NCBI RefSeq assembly: GCF_900156885.1 | Contig: NZ_FTOY01000004.1 | Coordinates: 1 to 64,000 of the forward strand | Reading direction: 5' to 3' | Source: Limosilactobacillus caccae | GTDB taxonomy: Bacteria > Bacillota > Bacilli > Lactobacillales > Lactobacillaceae | Length of the DNA: 64,000 nt | Part shown: positions 28,149 through 38,900 of the stretch, piece after piece | How the letters are laid out: each line of letters starts with the position of its first letter | Numbering within the stretch: position 1 is the stretch's first letter | Translations under genes and position numbers: made by a program | Notes under the pieces: generated by a model | Told to the model about the DNA's origin: nothing | The model's input: only the letters and a program-made list of their open reading frames with translations | The model's database searches: none

Positions 28149-29433
28149 TGGCAAAAAGCTGTGGTCAATCTTTGGCCCGCTGATTGTCGCTTGTTTATTA
28201 GTTGTCGTTTTATTTTCGCTGCCGATAAGTAAAAAGCATTCAGCGGCAATTGAACACAAGGCTGCTGTCTCCCTTAGTCCCGTTGTCTTTAAGAACCAAT
28301 CGATTAAGCAGCAGGCGCTAAGCGATAAACGGACTAACTATGTTCCCTTCTTTGGTTCGAGTGAATTGCGACGGATGGATCGCTTCCACCCGTCCGTGAT
28401 GGCCGCCCGTTATCACAATTACACACCCTTTCTCTTCGGGTCTAAGGGAACCCAATCACTTCCCCAGTTTTTCAACATTAACTCGATGGAAAACCAGTTG
28501 GCCGACCAAAAAGCGGTCTACATCATCTCGCCACAGTGGTTTACCAAGCAAGGGGTACAAGCACCAGCGTTCAAGTTCTACAATGGAGAATTAGCCAACC
28601 TCACCTGGTTGAAGAATGCTAATCCTAAGTCACCATACGACCGCTACGTTGCCAAGCGCTTAATCGCAATGCTCGGTAGTGACGGGACCGTCTCTTCTTA
28701 TGCGAAGAAGATTGCCAACGGGCAGGACCTATCTGGCTGGGACAAGGCCGTGGTGCGTTTCCGCTTAAACATGCTGGTCCACGAAGATGCCATTTTCTCT
28801 GGCTTCCAGCTAAGTGATAACTACGAGAAACACATTTTGCCAAACGTCGACCGCTTGCCACAGAAATATAACTACGACAAGCTCTACGACGAAGCAATGG
28901 CAACGGCAAAGAAGGCCACCGATAACAACGACTTTGGCATCAACAACCACTTTTACAACAAGCGAGTGAAGCCCCGCTTAACATCAACGAAGGGTTCGCA
29001 GAAGCACTTCAATTACACTGCTTCACCAGAATACGGCGACCTCGAAGTTGTCCTCAACGAGTTCAAGAACACTAATACCAACGTGCTCTTTGTTATTCCA
29101 CCGGTTAACGAAAAGTGGGAAAAGTACACCGGGATGGACATGTCAATGTACTATCGTTCCGTTGATAAGATCAAGTTCCAGTTGAAGCAGCAAGGCTTTA
29201 ACCACGTCTTAGACCTTTCCCACGACGGAGCTAAGCCAGGCTTCATGGAAGATACTATCCACATTGGCTGGGCCGGTTGGGTTAAAGTTGATCAGGCTGC
29301 TAACCAGTTTATTTCAACTAAGCAAGCACAACCGGACTACAAGATTAACGATGAGTTCCTGTCATCAACCTGGGCAACCCTAAACCCAACGCCAGCAAAC
29401 CTCCAGAAGTTTGCGACAGATTATCTCAAGTAA
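28141..29433 (+). CDS. dltD: DltD, D-alanyl transfer protein
   Basis: A 430-residue protein with one N-terminal membrane helix (about 9-28) and a large extracellular SGNH-like domain. FGSSELRRMD contains the catalytic Ser and DTIHIGWAGW the C-terminal Asp/His pair. It completes D-Ala transfer to lipoteichoic acid. Length matches the family. Last gene of dltXABCD, ahead of a strong terminator. Confidence 0.96.
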   Translation: MHNGKKLWSIFGPLIVACLLVVVLFSLPISKKHSAAIEHKAAVSLSPVVFKNQSIKQQALSDKRTNYVPFFGSSELRRMDRFHPSVMAARYHNYTPFLFGSKGTQSLPQFFNINSMENQLADQKAVYIISPQWFTKQGVQAPAFKFYNGELANLTWLKNANPKSPYDRYVAKRLIAMLGSDGTVSSYAKKIANGQDLSGWDKAVVRFRLNMLVHEDAIFSGFQLSDNYEKHILPNVDRLPQKYNYDKLYDEAMATAKKATDNNDFGINNHFYNKRVKPRLTSTKGSQKHFNYTASPEYGDLEVVLNEFKNTNTNVLFVIPPVNEKWEKYTGMDMSMYYRSVDKIKFQLKQQGFNHVLDLSHDGAKPGFMEDTIHIGWAGWVKVDQAANQFISTKQAQPDYKINDEFLSSTWATLNPTPANLQKFATDYLK

Positions 29434-29434
29434 T

Positions 29435-29477
29435 AAAAACCGCCAATCAGCGTATTTGCTGGTTGGCGGTTTTCATT
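29435..29477. terminator. bidirectional terminator between dltD and the amidase gene
   Basis: AAAACCGCCAAtCAGC pairs with GCTGgTTGGCGGTTTT around GTATTT, with T tracts in both directions. It serves two converging genes. Confidence 0.88.
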
Positions 29478-29485
29478 TAACTTCC

Positions 29486-31465
29486 TTACCGTTTTCTCTC
29501 CGACTTAACAAGACCAAGCATACTTAACAGTCCAGCTAGTGCTAGTCCGGCAATGCTCAATTCCGGTGAAGGTTTATTACCTGTTTGGGGTAATTGTAAC
29601 CGTTCAGTAGTCCGCGATTGCCCCTTCGGCTGATTGCTATCCAGCGGTGCCAGGCTAAGAAGCGGCTGACCGTCTTTCGCCGTGCTGACTTGCACCGTCT
29701 TGGTTGATTGATCCGTTATTTCTTGCGTAGCTGCTTTAGTTGCTGCTACGGTATTTTCTTCACTTTCCGCTTGCGTTGCTTGTTGTTGCTCACGGTACTG
29801 ATTGAGGAAAATGAATTGCTGCTTATCTTCAAATAGTTTACCAAGCGCAAGAATAAGGTAATCATCCCCCTGTGCTCCTTCTAACTGTACCCCAAGTGGT
29901 AACCCGGCAGCACTAACATATATCGGTAAGCTCAATGCTGGCTCACCACTGAGGTTTGCCAGTTGGGTGAATGGGGTCTTGCTTAAACCATGTAACCAAG
30001 AATCATAAATTAACTGCATCTGTTGGTCAAATGGTAATTCCTTGATCTTCAACATCTTTGCAACATTTTCAGGAAGGTAGGCTGGATCACTGTTTAGCGG
30101 TGCAACCGTGGCGGTCGTCGGTGTTAAATAAATCGGGTATTGCTCATGAAATGCTGTCATTTGCTGGTGGACAAGCTTTAATTCGTCTTTAAATTGCTGA
30201 GCAACATTTTGTGGTGCCTTCCGACTAGCTTCATATAAGGCATAAGTCATTGGACTAATTAAACCGGTTTGAACATCTGCAGCGGTTAAATTACGATGAA
30301 GTTTTTGATTGGCCAGGTAGTTTGCAACGGAGCCATCATCGAGCGCTCCCAAGTAGTAAGCCTGCATCATCTTTACCCCATCGACTGGACTATCCTGCTC
30401 AGCCACATTAAAGCCTTGTGCGCGCAAGAAGGAAACGGCTTTAAGAACTGCCTTTTTAGCATCCTGTGAAACCGGGGTACCAACCGGTGAAGTCAACGAA
30501 TACGCAATCTTTAACTGTTTCAAATCTGTGGGAACCGGGCGGAGAAGCTTAGCTGCCCGCTGTGGATCCTGCAAGCCTTGAAGAAGGGTTACGGTATCAG
30601 TAATGTCGCGCGTATCCGCAAAATTAACCACGGACGGGGTCATTGAATCACCAGTGATTAGCCCCTGAGTTGGTTTGAGACCGATTACCCCAGACCAGGA
30701 AGCGGGAATCCGCAGTGAACCACCGGCATCATTTCCCGTCGCAATCGGCACAATCCCGGCAGCAACACTAGCAGTCGCCCCGCCTGATGAACCGCCAGGG
30801 TTGTGGTCAAGATTCCATGGATTATGGGCAACACCGTTTAAATTGGAGGTCGTAATGTTGATAAGGCCCAGTTCAGGATAGTTGGTCTGTCCTAGAATGA
30901 TAAAGCCCATGTCCTGCAGTTTTTTAACGAAGTTCTTAGTATAGTGATACGTATTGTCCTTAAGATAGGGTAAGCCTTCAGTATTGGGGTAACCCTTGTA
31001 GGCCTGACCAAGCCCTTTTATTAAAAGCGGCACCCCATAAAAGGGCTTGTCATTCTTCTTGTCCGGTGGCAATTGGCTCAGTTGGTCGTGTGCCCCCTGT
31101 GGATCAGTATAGATAACATTATTTAATTGACTGTTTTGCTGGTCAATGTGCTGGTATACATGATCAACCAGCGCTTGCTTATCTATACTGCCATTTTTAA
31201 TTCCGGCGGCAATCTCATGCGCCGACTGATTATCCGTTTGTTGCACAGGAGTTGCTGGTTGTTGCTCCTGCCCTTCTACGGTTGTTTGTTGTTCTGATTT
31301 ATTTTCGCTATTTTGCTGTATTCCTGGTGTCTCCTGTACCTGGGCAGTCGATGGTGGCTGGGCGGATTGATCATCAGCTAATACAGGTGCCGCTAAACTA
31401 AGGTTACCGAACAAGAGGACAGCTACCGCTAGCCCTCTCGCCAGTCTCAAGTGATCCTTTATCAT
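29486..31465 (-). CDS. LPXTG-anchored surface amidase (amidase signature family)
   Basis: A 659-residue secreted, sortase-anchored hydrolase. A signal peptide ending near LAAPVLADD (about 31) precedes a Gln/Thr/Glu-rich linker to about 80. The amidase domain (about 83-560) keeps the family's Lys-cisSer-Ser triad: Lys in PLLIKGLGQ, GGSSGGATAS, and DAGGSLRIPASW. A Thr/Gln-rich stalk leads to LPQTG, a hydrophobic helix and KSERKR. Amidase signature enzymes are mostly cytosolic, so a wall-anchored one is unusual; the substrate is unknown. GGAGGT precedes the ATG. A cre site overlaps its promoter, so carbon repression is expected. Confidence 0.88.
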   Translation of the reverse strand: MIKDHLRLARGLAVAVLLFGNLSLAAPVLADDQSAQPPSTAQVQETPGIQQNSENKSEQQTTVEGQEQQPATPVQQTDNQSAHEIAAGIKNGSIDKQALVDHVYQHIDQQNSQLNNVIYTDPQGAHDQLSQLPPDKKNDKPFYGVPLLIKGLGQAYKGYPNTEGLPYLKDNTYHYTKNFVKKLQDMGFIILGQTNYPELGLINITTSNLNGVAHNPWNLDHNPGGSSGGATASVAAGIVPIATGNDAGGSLRIPASWSGVIGLKPTQGLITGDSMTPSVVNFADTRDITDTVTLLQGLQDPQRAAKLLRPVPTDLKQLKIAYSLTSPVGTPVSQDAKKAVLKAVSFLRAQGFNVAEQDSPVDGVKMMQAYYLGALDDGSVANYLANQKLHRNLTAADVQTGLISPMTYALYEASRKAPQNVAQQFKDELKLVHQQMTAFHEQYPIYLTPTTATVAPLNSDPAYLPENVAKMLKIKELPFDQQMQLIYDSWLHGLSKTPFTQLANLSGEPALSLPIYVSAAGLPLGVQLEGAQGDDYLILALGKLFEDKQQFIFLNQYREQQQATQAESEENTVAATKAATQEITDQSTKTVQVSTAKDGQPLLSLAPLDSNQPKGQSRTTERLQLPQTGNKPSPELSIAGLALAGLLSMLGLVKSERKR

Positions 31466-31497
31466 ACAAAAACCTCCAAACTATCTAATTCGGTCTA

Positions 31498-31525
31498 AGT
31501 ATAATACAATTGAAATCGTTTTCAA
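31498..31525 (-). promoter_or_regulatory. promoter of the surface amidase gene
   Basis: TTGAAA (31520-31525) and TATACT (31498-31503) on the minus strand with a 16-base spacer, 33 bases upstream of the ATG. The cre site overlaps the -35 box. Confidence 0.7.
31511..31524. promoter_or_regulatory. cre site (CcpA operator)
   Basis: The minus strand reads TGAAAACGATTTCA, a full match to the CcpA consensus TGWAANCGNTNWCA. It overlaps the -35 box and spacer, a position expected to repress. Confidence 0.75.
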
Positions 31526-31652
31526 GAAATAAGCTAACGCAAAAGAGGGATACTAGCTCTATTAGGGTAGCGGTTCTGGTGATTCATGATCCTCATATAG
31601 TTATTAAATTTTTATGACTTTGTCAAAACCAACCTTCACTTTGACATCAAAC

Positions 31653-32777
31653 TCACATATATAGTGAACCATGCTCCAAAATAAAGTCCTTGAAAAATGG
31701 CAGGTTGAACTGAACATACCCCCGCTGTGGCGCGATGATTAATTGATCTTCCAATAATCGTGCCCGGTAAACTGAAATGTAGCTTTTGTTTTTACCTAGT
31801 TTTTTGGCAATCCACTGGGTTGCAATTTCAGCTGACGGTGATTCTGCCATTGCCCTTAAAAATAGTCGGTCGGTCTTAGAAATATCATTATACATCCGCT
31901 CATAGGCATTCCGAAATAAGTCCTTTTTTGAAGAAGCAATTGCTTTGTCAACAACCGCTTGATCAATCACAAGACTTTCCTCACTATATCGCCAAGCATA
32001 ATATCCAACTGTTTGAAAGGCATAAGCATAACCAGCAACCGCATTAGCCAATGCATCGATTTCTGGGACATCGATCTTCCGATTTCCCCGTCTAAATGCT
32101 TCAGCAAACGTATCAGTAACCGATAGTTCATCCAATGTTGCAAGATGAATACGGTGGCTACGAAGTAAAAAGGTCAGCATTTTATCATTTTGCACTTCAG
32201 AAATTCGACTTGGCAAGCCCGTCATCAAAAGAGCTAACGGGTAGTTTTCACCAATTAGTGTCTGGTATTCCGAGGCAAATGCCCGAATATCGTCATTGAT
32301 TGCAATCTCATCAATACCAATTAAAACATGCTTACCTTTGTTCGCAAGCCGCGCCAATAACTTTGTTAAGTAGTAATGATAATCAATTTCACCAGAAGTT
32401 AGCAGCGAGCGTAATGTTATCCCGTTACCCATCACATTAACGCCCTGAATATTCTTAAACAGTTCGCTAAGCGTGACTCCCGTGGATAGCTGCAAAGCGT
32501 GCAATAGTTGAAAAAGCAAGTTGCCTTGGCCATTATTCAGCCGAATGAAAAGCCAGTTATCAAATTGCTTAATCGTCTGTTGAACATTTAACAAAAAAAC
32601 TGTTTTGCCAGTTCCACGTGCTCCGTAAACTAAAGAAGTTTGGTATTTGGCATCATCCCCTAAAAGACGGCCAAGATAGTCATTAAGATTCTCTTGCTGG
32701 TCTAATAGGATTTTGGGGTAGCGACCAAAACTGGGCATAAAGGGGTTTGCAGGTAGGATATCAATTTTTGTCGCCAT
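31653..32777 (-). CDS. orphan AAA ATPase with C-terminal winged-helix-like region
   Basis: A 374-residue cytosolic protein. Walker A is YGARGTGKTVF (about 52-62) and Walker B is VLIGIDEIAIN (about 151-161); sensor-like LLMTGLPSRIS follows. The layout resembles Orc/Cdc6- and AAA_16-type ATPases. The C-terminal 90 residues (FLRAMAESPSAEIATQWIAKKLG, cut; NKSYISVYRARLL) look like a winged helix. Function is not known; DNA binding or regulation is possible. AAGGAGC lies 8 bases before the ATG. Four phased repeats lie directly upstream. It stands between two surface-protein genes without obvious partners. Confidence 0.8.
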   Translation of the reverse strand: MATKIDILPANPFMPSFGRYPKILLDQQENLNDYLGRLLGDDAKYQTSLVYGARGTGKTVFLLNVQQTIKQFDNWLFIRLNNGQGNLLFQLLHALQLSTGVTLSELFKNIQGVNVMGNGITLRSLLTSGEIDYHYYLTKLLARLANKGKHVLIGIDEIAINDDIRAFASEYQTLIGENYPLALLMTGLPSRISEVQNDKMLTFLLRSHRIHLATLDELSVTDTFAEAFRRGNRKIDVPEIDALANAVAGYAYAFQTVGYYAWRYSEESLVIDQAVVDKAIASSKKDLFRNAYERMYNDISKTDRLFLRAMAESPSAEIATQWIAKKLGKNKSYISVYRARLLEDQLIIAPQRGYVQFNLPFFKDFILEHGSLYM

Positions 32778-32791
32778 AAGATTTTGCTCCT

Positions 32792-32842
32792 TTTATACTA
32801 TTTTTATACTTTCACTCTTTTATTTTATACTTCCTTTATACT
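32792..32842. repeat. four phased AGTATAAA repeats upstream of the AAA ATPase
   Basis: On the plus strand TTTATACT occurs at 32792-32799, 32803-32810, 32824-32831 and 32835-32842, with start-to-start distances of 11, 21 and 11 bases. All copies share one orientation and one helix face. They extend from 15 to 65 bases before the start codon, so they cover the promoter and 5' leader. Confidence 0.8.
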
Positions 32843-32864
32843 TTCCGCCATTCACTCTATCCAA

Positions 32865-32909
32865 AAAAGCGGCTTGACCGTGGATTCTTCCACAATCAAG
32901 TCGCTTTTC
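32865..32909. terminator. terminator of the giant surface protein gene
   Basis: AAAAGCGgCTTGAcCGTGG and CCACaATCAAGtCGCTTTT form a long imperfect hairpin. On the minus strand it is followed by TTTTTT. It lies about 30 bases past the stop at 32941. Confidence 0.8.
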
Positions 32910-32940
32910 TTTAGTGAATGAGATTAAACACTAGTTGCGA

Positions 32941-35900
32941 TTAATCATTCTTCTTTTTCTTTCCGAGGATCAATGCACCCAAGATTCCGGCAAGGCCAGC
33001 AGTTGCTAAACCAACTACTCCTAAGCGATTGGTAGCATCGTTACCAGTTTGTGGTAATTGTGCTTGTTGCTTAGTAGCGGGAGCACTTGCGTTGGCAGTA
33101 GGGGTTTCAACCTTTTGCGTTGCTTGTGATTCTCCTGCATTGTTCGTTGCTTCCTGCTTACCCTCATTAGTGGTTTCTTCAGTCGTGTTGCCATCAATCG
33201 TTGCTTCGTCACTACCGTTGTTAGCAGCGTTGTCCTCATCAGTTGCTGGAACTTCTGCTGGTACCTTCACAGCGGCAATTGCCGTCAGCCCACTATCTTT
33301 GGCAGTTGCGACTGCTTCAACCGTTGCGGCAGCATTGATTGCATCCTTGGCTTCCTTAGCCGCAGTCGTGGCCTTGTAAGCTAAGGCCGCTTGTTCAGCA
33401 GCGGTTAAGTGACTAGCAGCACTGATTTCATCCTTCTTGGCGTTCAAGGCAGCGTCAATTGCCTTGTTTGCGGCTTCCTTAGCGGCTTGAAGCGCTGCAT
33501 TTACTTCCTTAATGGTAGTAACACCGTCTTCTTCGGCAGCATTAATTGCATCTGCTGAAGAAGCAACGTTAACGGCCGCCTTGGCCTTGTCAGCAGCATC
33601 AGTCGCTTCCTTAATCAACGCAGCCTTAGCTTCATCGCTCAAGTCAGTAGCATTGATTTCACTAATCTTTGCTTGCAATTCTTGTTCGATAGCTTCAATT
33701 GCCGCAGCACGGACACCATCAAGGCTTGGTACTTCGACCGCTTCGATAGCAGCAAGCCCACTATCCTTAGCAGCAACAACCGCCGCGTCGTTGGTTGCCC
33801 CAGCAATTGCTTCCTTAGCCTTGTTAGCCGCATCTGTAGCTTCCTTAATCAAGGCAGCCTTGTCATCAGCAGCTAAGTAACTGGCAGCATTAACTTCAGC
33901 AACCTTCTTTGCCAATGCTTCATCAATTGCCTTGACTGCAGCATCCTTGGCTACCTGAACGGATGGAACTTGCACGCTCTTGATGTTAGTAATTCCTTCA
34001 TCCTTGGCAGCAGTAACAAGTTCGTTCGTCGTTGCCTTCTTAATGTTGCTCTTGGCAGCATCCGCAAAGTCAGTGGCTTGCTTGCTCAATGCAGCCTTTT
34101 CGTCAGCAATTAAGTGGCTAGCACCGTCGATTTCGCTAAGCTTGTCCTTCAATGCAGCGTCAACATCGGCTAAGGCGTCCCGCTTCGTCTCATCTAAGCC
34201 TGGGACCGTGATTCCTAAAATAGTATCAACGCCATCCTTAGCAGCAGCCTTGGCTTCATCATTCGTTGTTGCCGCATCAATCTGCTTATTAGCTTCGTCA
34301 GCAGCACTCTTTGCCTTGTCAACTAACGCTTGCTTTGCTGAATCAGACAAGTTAGCAGCAGCATTGATTTCGTCAGTCTTGCTCTTCAATGCGTCAGCAA
34401 CTGCTTGCTTTGCATTGTTCTTAACTTGGTCAAGGCTTGGAACGGTGACATTAATAATGTCTTCAATTCCGTTGTCACGCGCTTGCTTTGCTTCATCGTT
34501 AGTCGTTGCAGCTTCGATGTTCTTAATTGCGTTGTCAGCAATCTCATCTACTTGCTTCTTCAATGCGTCCTTTTCGTCAGCAGTCAAGTGCTTAGCGTTG
34601 TCGATTGCGTTCTTCTTCGCATCACGAACTTGGTTGATTGCTCCAGTAGCATTGTCCTTGGCTTCGTCTAAGCCTGGCACCTTCACATCAAGGATTGCTT
34701 GAACACCAGCATCACGAGCAGCATTGACAGCATCGTTAGTCGTGGCGTTCTTAACCTCAGCGACCGCCTTCGTGTACTCATCATTAGCCTGCTTCTTCAA
34801 TGCGTCCTTTTCATCAGCAGAGAGGCTAGCAGCACCGTCGATTTCACTGGTCTTGTCCTTTAATGCTGCATCAAGGGCATTGATTGCATTTTGTTGCTGG
34901 TCATTAAGGTTTGGCACCGTGACACCGAGGATGTCTTTAACACCAGTTGTTTCAGCATCCTTTACGGCATCGTTAGTCGCCGCCTTATTGATGTTGTCGT
35001 GAGCCTTCGTTGCCTGATCGCCAGCTTGCTTCTTCAATGCGTCCTTTTCGTCAGCAGTGAGGTTGTCCGCAGCGTCAATTTCAGCAGTCTTTTCAGCAAG
35101 TACTTGGTCGATTACCTTGTTGGCATCTTTTCTTGCTTGGTCAAGACTTGGCACCGTGATATCTTCAATTGCCTTAACACCATCGTTTTCAGCCGTTAAA
35201 ACATCATCGTTTGTGGCGGCATTATCGATGTTACCCTTTGCCTTTTCCGCAGCATCGTCAGCTTGCTTCTTTAAGGCATCCTTTTCGTCAGCAGTCAAGT
35301 TTGCGGCGTTATCGATTTCGGCCTGCTTTTGGTCGCGGGTCTTATCAATCATGTCCTTAGCTTGTGCCTTCGCATCATCAAGTGTTGGCACTTCAACGCC
35401 AGCGATGTCATTTACCCCAGCGGTAGTAGCGTTGTTCACATCAGCGTCCGTACCAGCATTGTCGATTGCTTCATGCGCCTTGTCAGCCTTTTCCTTAGCT
35501 TGGTCAAGCAAGTCTTGCTTCTGCTTATCAGATAGGTTGCCGGCGTTGTTAATTTCGTCCGTCTTCGTCTTCAAAGCATCATCAATTGCCTTGTTAGCCG
35601 CATCCTTAGCTGGAGAACTGATTGGCACTTCAATGCCCGCAATCTCGCTTACACCCTTGGCACTTTCCTTGTTAGCAGCTGGGGTGTCACCTGCATTATC
35701 AATTGCAGCGAATGCGTCGTCAGCGAATTGTTGCGCAAGATCTGATTTTACCTTCTTTTCATCGGCTGTTAAACCAGAAGCCGCGATTTCCTTGTTCTTC
35801 TTGTTTAACGCGTCTTGAACGGCTGCCTTGGCAACTTCCTTGTTGATGTCGGTTGCCCCGTTGTCATTAGCGGTCTTCACATCATCGGCAGTCTTGGCAT

Positions 35901-38900
35901 TATCAATGTTCTTCTTCGCTTCATCAGCCTGCTTGTCAACGTTATCCTTCGCAGCCTGCTTTTCATCGTCTGTTAAGTTTTCGTTGCTATCGATGGCCTT
36001 CTTAGCATCGTCAGCTGTCTTGTCAATGGCATCCTTGGCTTCTTCCTTCGTCTGTGACTTTTCAGGAACCTTGATGTCATCGATGGCCTTAACACCGTCT
36101 TCAGTTGCCTGCTTAACAGCAGCATCATTATCGGCGTCGTTGATCTTGCCCTTGGCAGCGTCAGCTTCTTCCTTCACTTGATCAATCAACTCACCCTTTT
36201 CAGCTGGTGTGAGGTTCGGGTTGCTGTTGATGTCGTCAGTCTTCTGCTTGGCAGCATCGTCGATGGCCTTAATAGCATCGTCCTTAGCTGGAGAAGTGGT
36301 TGGAACCTTAACATTGTCGATGTTATTGATACCAGTGTTCTTTGCAGTCTCAACACCATCGTTAGTAGTAGCCTTCTTGATGTTGTCCTTAGCATCATTT
36401 GCTGCCTTAGTAGCATCGTCAACTAACTTAGTCTTTTCATCGTTAGTTAAGTCTGACTTATTGATTTCAGCAGTCTTCTTAGCTAATTCAGTATCGATAG
36501 CCTTGATGGCATCGTCCTTAGCCTTAGAGCCTGTTGGAATTTCTGTACCGTTGATGTCGTTAACACCGGTAGTCTTAGCAGTGTCGATGTCAGAAATTGA
36601 CTGAGAGTCATCGACATTCTTCTTCGCCTTCTCGGCCTTGTCAGAAACTTCCTGCTTCAGCTTGTCCTTGTCATCCTGGGTTAAGTTAGGAGCATTATCG
36701 ATGTCACTGTTCTTCTTAGCAGCAGCGTCATCAATGGCCGCCTTGGCAGTTTCCTTGTTGATGTCAGTGGTACCGTTGTCCTTGGCAGTCGCAACATCGT
36801 CGTTCTTCTTAGACTCATCGATCTTCTGCTTAGCTTCCTCAGCCTTCTTATCAACTTGGTCCTTAGCAGCCTGCTTTTCGTCATCTGTTAAGTGCTTGTT
36901 GCTGTCGATATCGTCCTTAGCCTTCTTAGCGGCATCGTCGATATCCTTCTTGGCTGCATCCTTCACTGGTGAAGTTGATGGAACTTCGACATCATCGATA
37001 GTCTTAGAACCGTCTTCAGATGCCTTCTTGACATCCTCATCGGAAGTGGCTTCCTCAACCTTCTTCTTGGCATCGTCGGCTTCCTTCTTAACCTTATCAG
37101 TTAAGTCCTTCTTTTCTTCCGCAGTTAGGTTAGGGTTCTTGTTGATGTCGTCAGTCTTCTGCTTAGCGGCGTCATCAATGTCTTTCTTAGCCTCTTCCTT
37201 CACTGGTGAAGTTTCTGGAACAGTTACCTTATCGATGTTTTCAATACCAGTGTTCTTTTGTTTTTCAACATCACCATTGGTAGTAGCCTTATTGATGTTT
37301 TCCTTAGCATCATTTGCTGCCTTAGTTGCATCGCCAACTAACTTATTCTTTTCTTCATCAGTTAAATCTGACTTGTTGATTTCAGCAGTCTTCTTGGCTA
37401 ATTCATCATTGATGGCCTTGATGGCATCGTCCTTAACCTTGGAGCCAGTTGGAATTTCAGTACTATTGATGTCGTTAACACCATTATTCTTAGCAGTGTT
37501 AGTGTCAGAAGAAGTCTTAGCATCATCAATGTTCTTCTTAGCTGCAGTAGCCTTGTCAGAAACTTCTTGCTTCAACTTGTCCTTGTCTTCATTAGTCAAG
37601 TTAGGGGCATTATCGATGTCACTCTTCTTCTTAGCAGCGGCATCATCAATGGCTGCCTTGGCAGTATCCTTATCAAGGTTGTCCTTACCAGCGTTAGTGG
37701 CCTTATCAAGGTCTTCCTTGTTGCCAGCCTTGTCAATGTTATCCTTGGCTGCCTTGGCGTGATCGTCTACCGCCTTCTTAGCGGCATCCTTTTCATCCTT
37801 AGTTAAGTTCTCGTTGCCGTCGATAGCCTTCTTGGCTTCATCGGCAGCTTTATCAATATCATCCTTAGCTACGTCCTTGGCTGGTGAGGTTTCTGGAATA
37901 GTTACATTATTGATATTGTCCTTACCAGTGTTGGTTGCCTTTGTAATATCTTCTGGCTTATCAGCACCATCGATGGCCTTCTTGGCATCGTCAGCTGCCT
38001 TCTTGGTTTCCTCCTTCTTAGCTACCTTTTCTTCGTCAGTTAAGTTGGAAGCATCGATTGAATTATCCTTGGTCTTTTTGGTGTCATCGATGGCTGCCTT
38101 AGCAGTGTCCTTGTTAAAGTTGGTCTTGCCATCATTAGTTGCCTTATCAACAGCATCATTGTCCTTAGCACCGTCGATGGCGTTCTTAGCTGCCGTAGCA
38201 TGGTCATCAACAGACTTCTTAGCTGCATCCTTTTCAGGTTGAGTTAAGTTCTTGTTGTTATCGATAGCCTTCTTGGCTTCATCGGCAGCTTTATCAATAT
38301 CATCCTTAGCTGCTTTCTTAGCTGGTGAGGTTTCTGGAATAGTTACATTATTGATATTGTCCTTACCAGTAGTGGTTTGCTTAGTAACATCATCTGAAGT
38401 CTTGGCTCCATCGATAGCCTTCTTGGCTTTATCAGCTTCTGCCTTAGTGTCGTTCTTCTTAGCTGTCTTTTCTTCGTCAGTTAAGTTAGAAGCATCAATT
38501 AACTTATCCTTAGCCTTCTTGGTGTCATCGATGACTGCCTTGGCAGTGTCCTTATCAAAGTTGGTCTTACCATCATTAGTGGCCTTATCAACATCATCCT
38601 TGGCCTTAGCACTGTCGATAGCATCCTTGGCATCGCTAGCATGCTTATCAACATTATCCTTAGCTGCCTGCTTTTCTTCATCAGTTAAGTTCTTGTTCTT
38701 ATCGATGTCGGCCTTGGCCTTATTAGCTGCATCGTCAATTGCTGCCTTGGCAACATCCTTATCAAGGTCGTCCTTACCAGCGTTAATAGCCTTATCAAGG
38801 TCGTCCTTGGTCTTAGCACTGTCGATATCGTCCTTAGCTGCTTTTGCATGCTTGTCAACATCGTCCTTAGCTGTCTTCTTTTCTTCGTCAGTTAAGTCCT

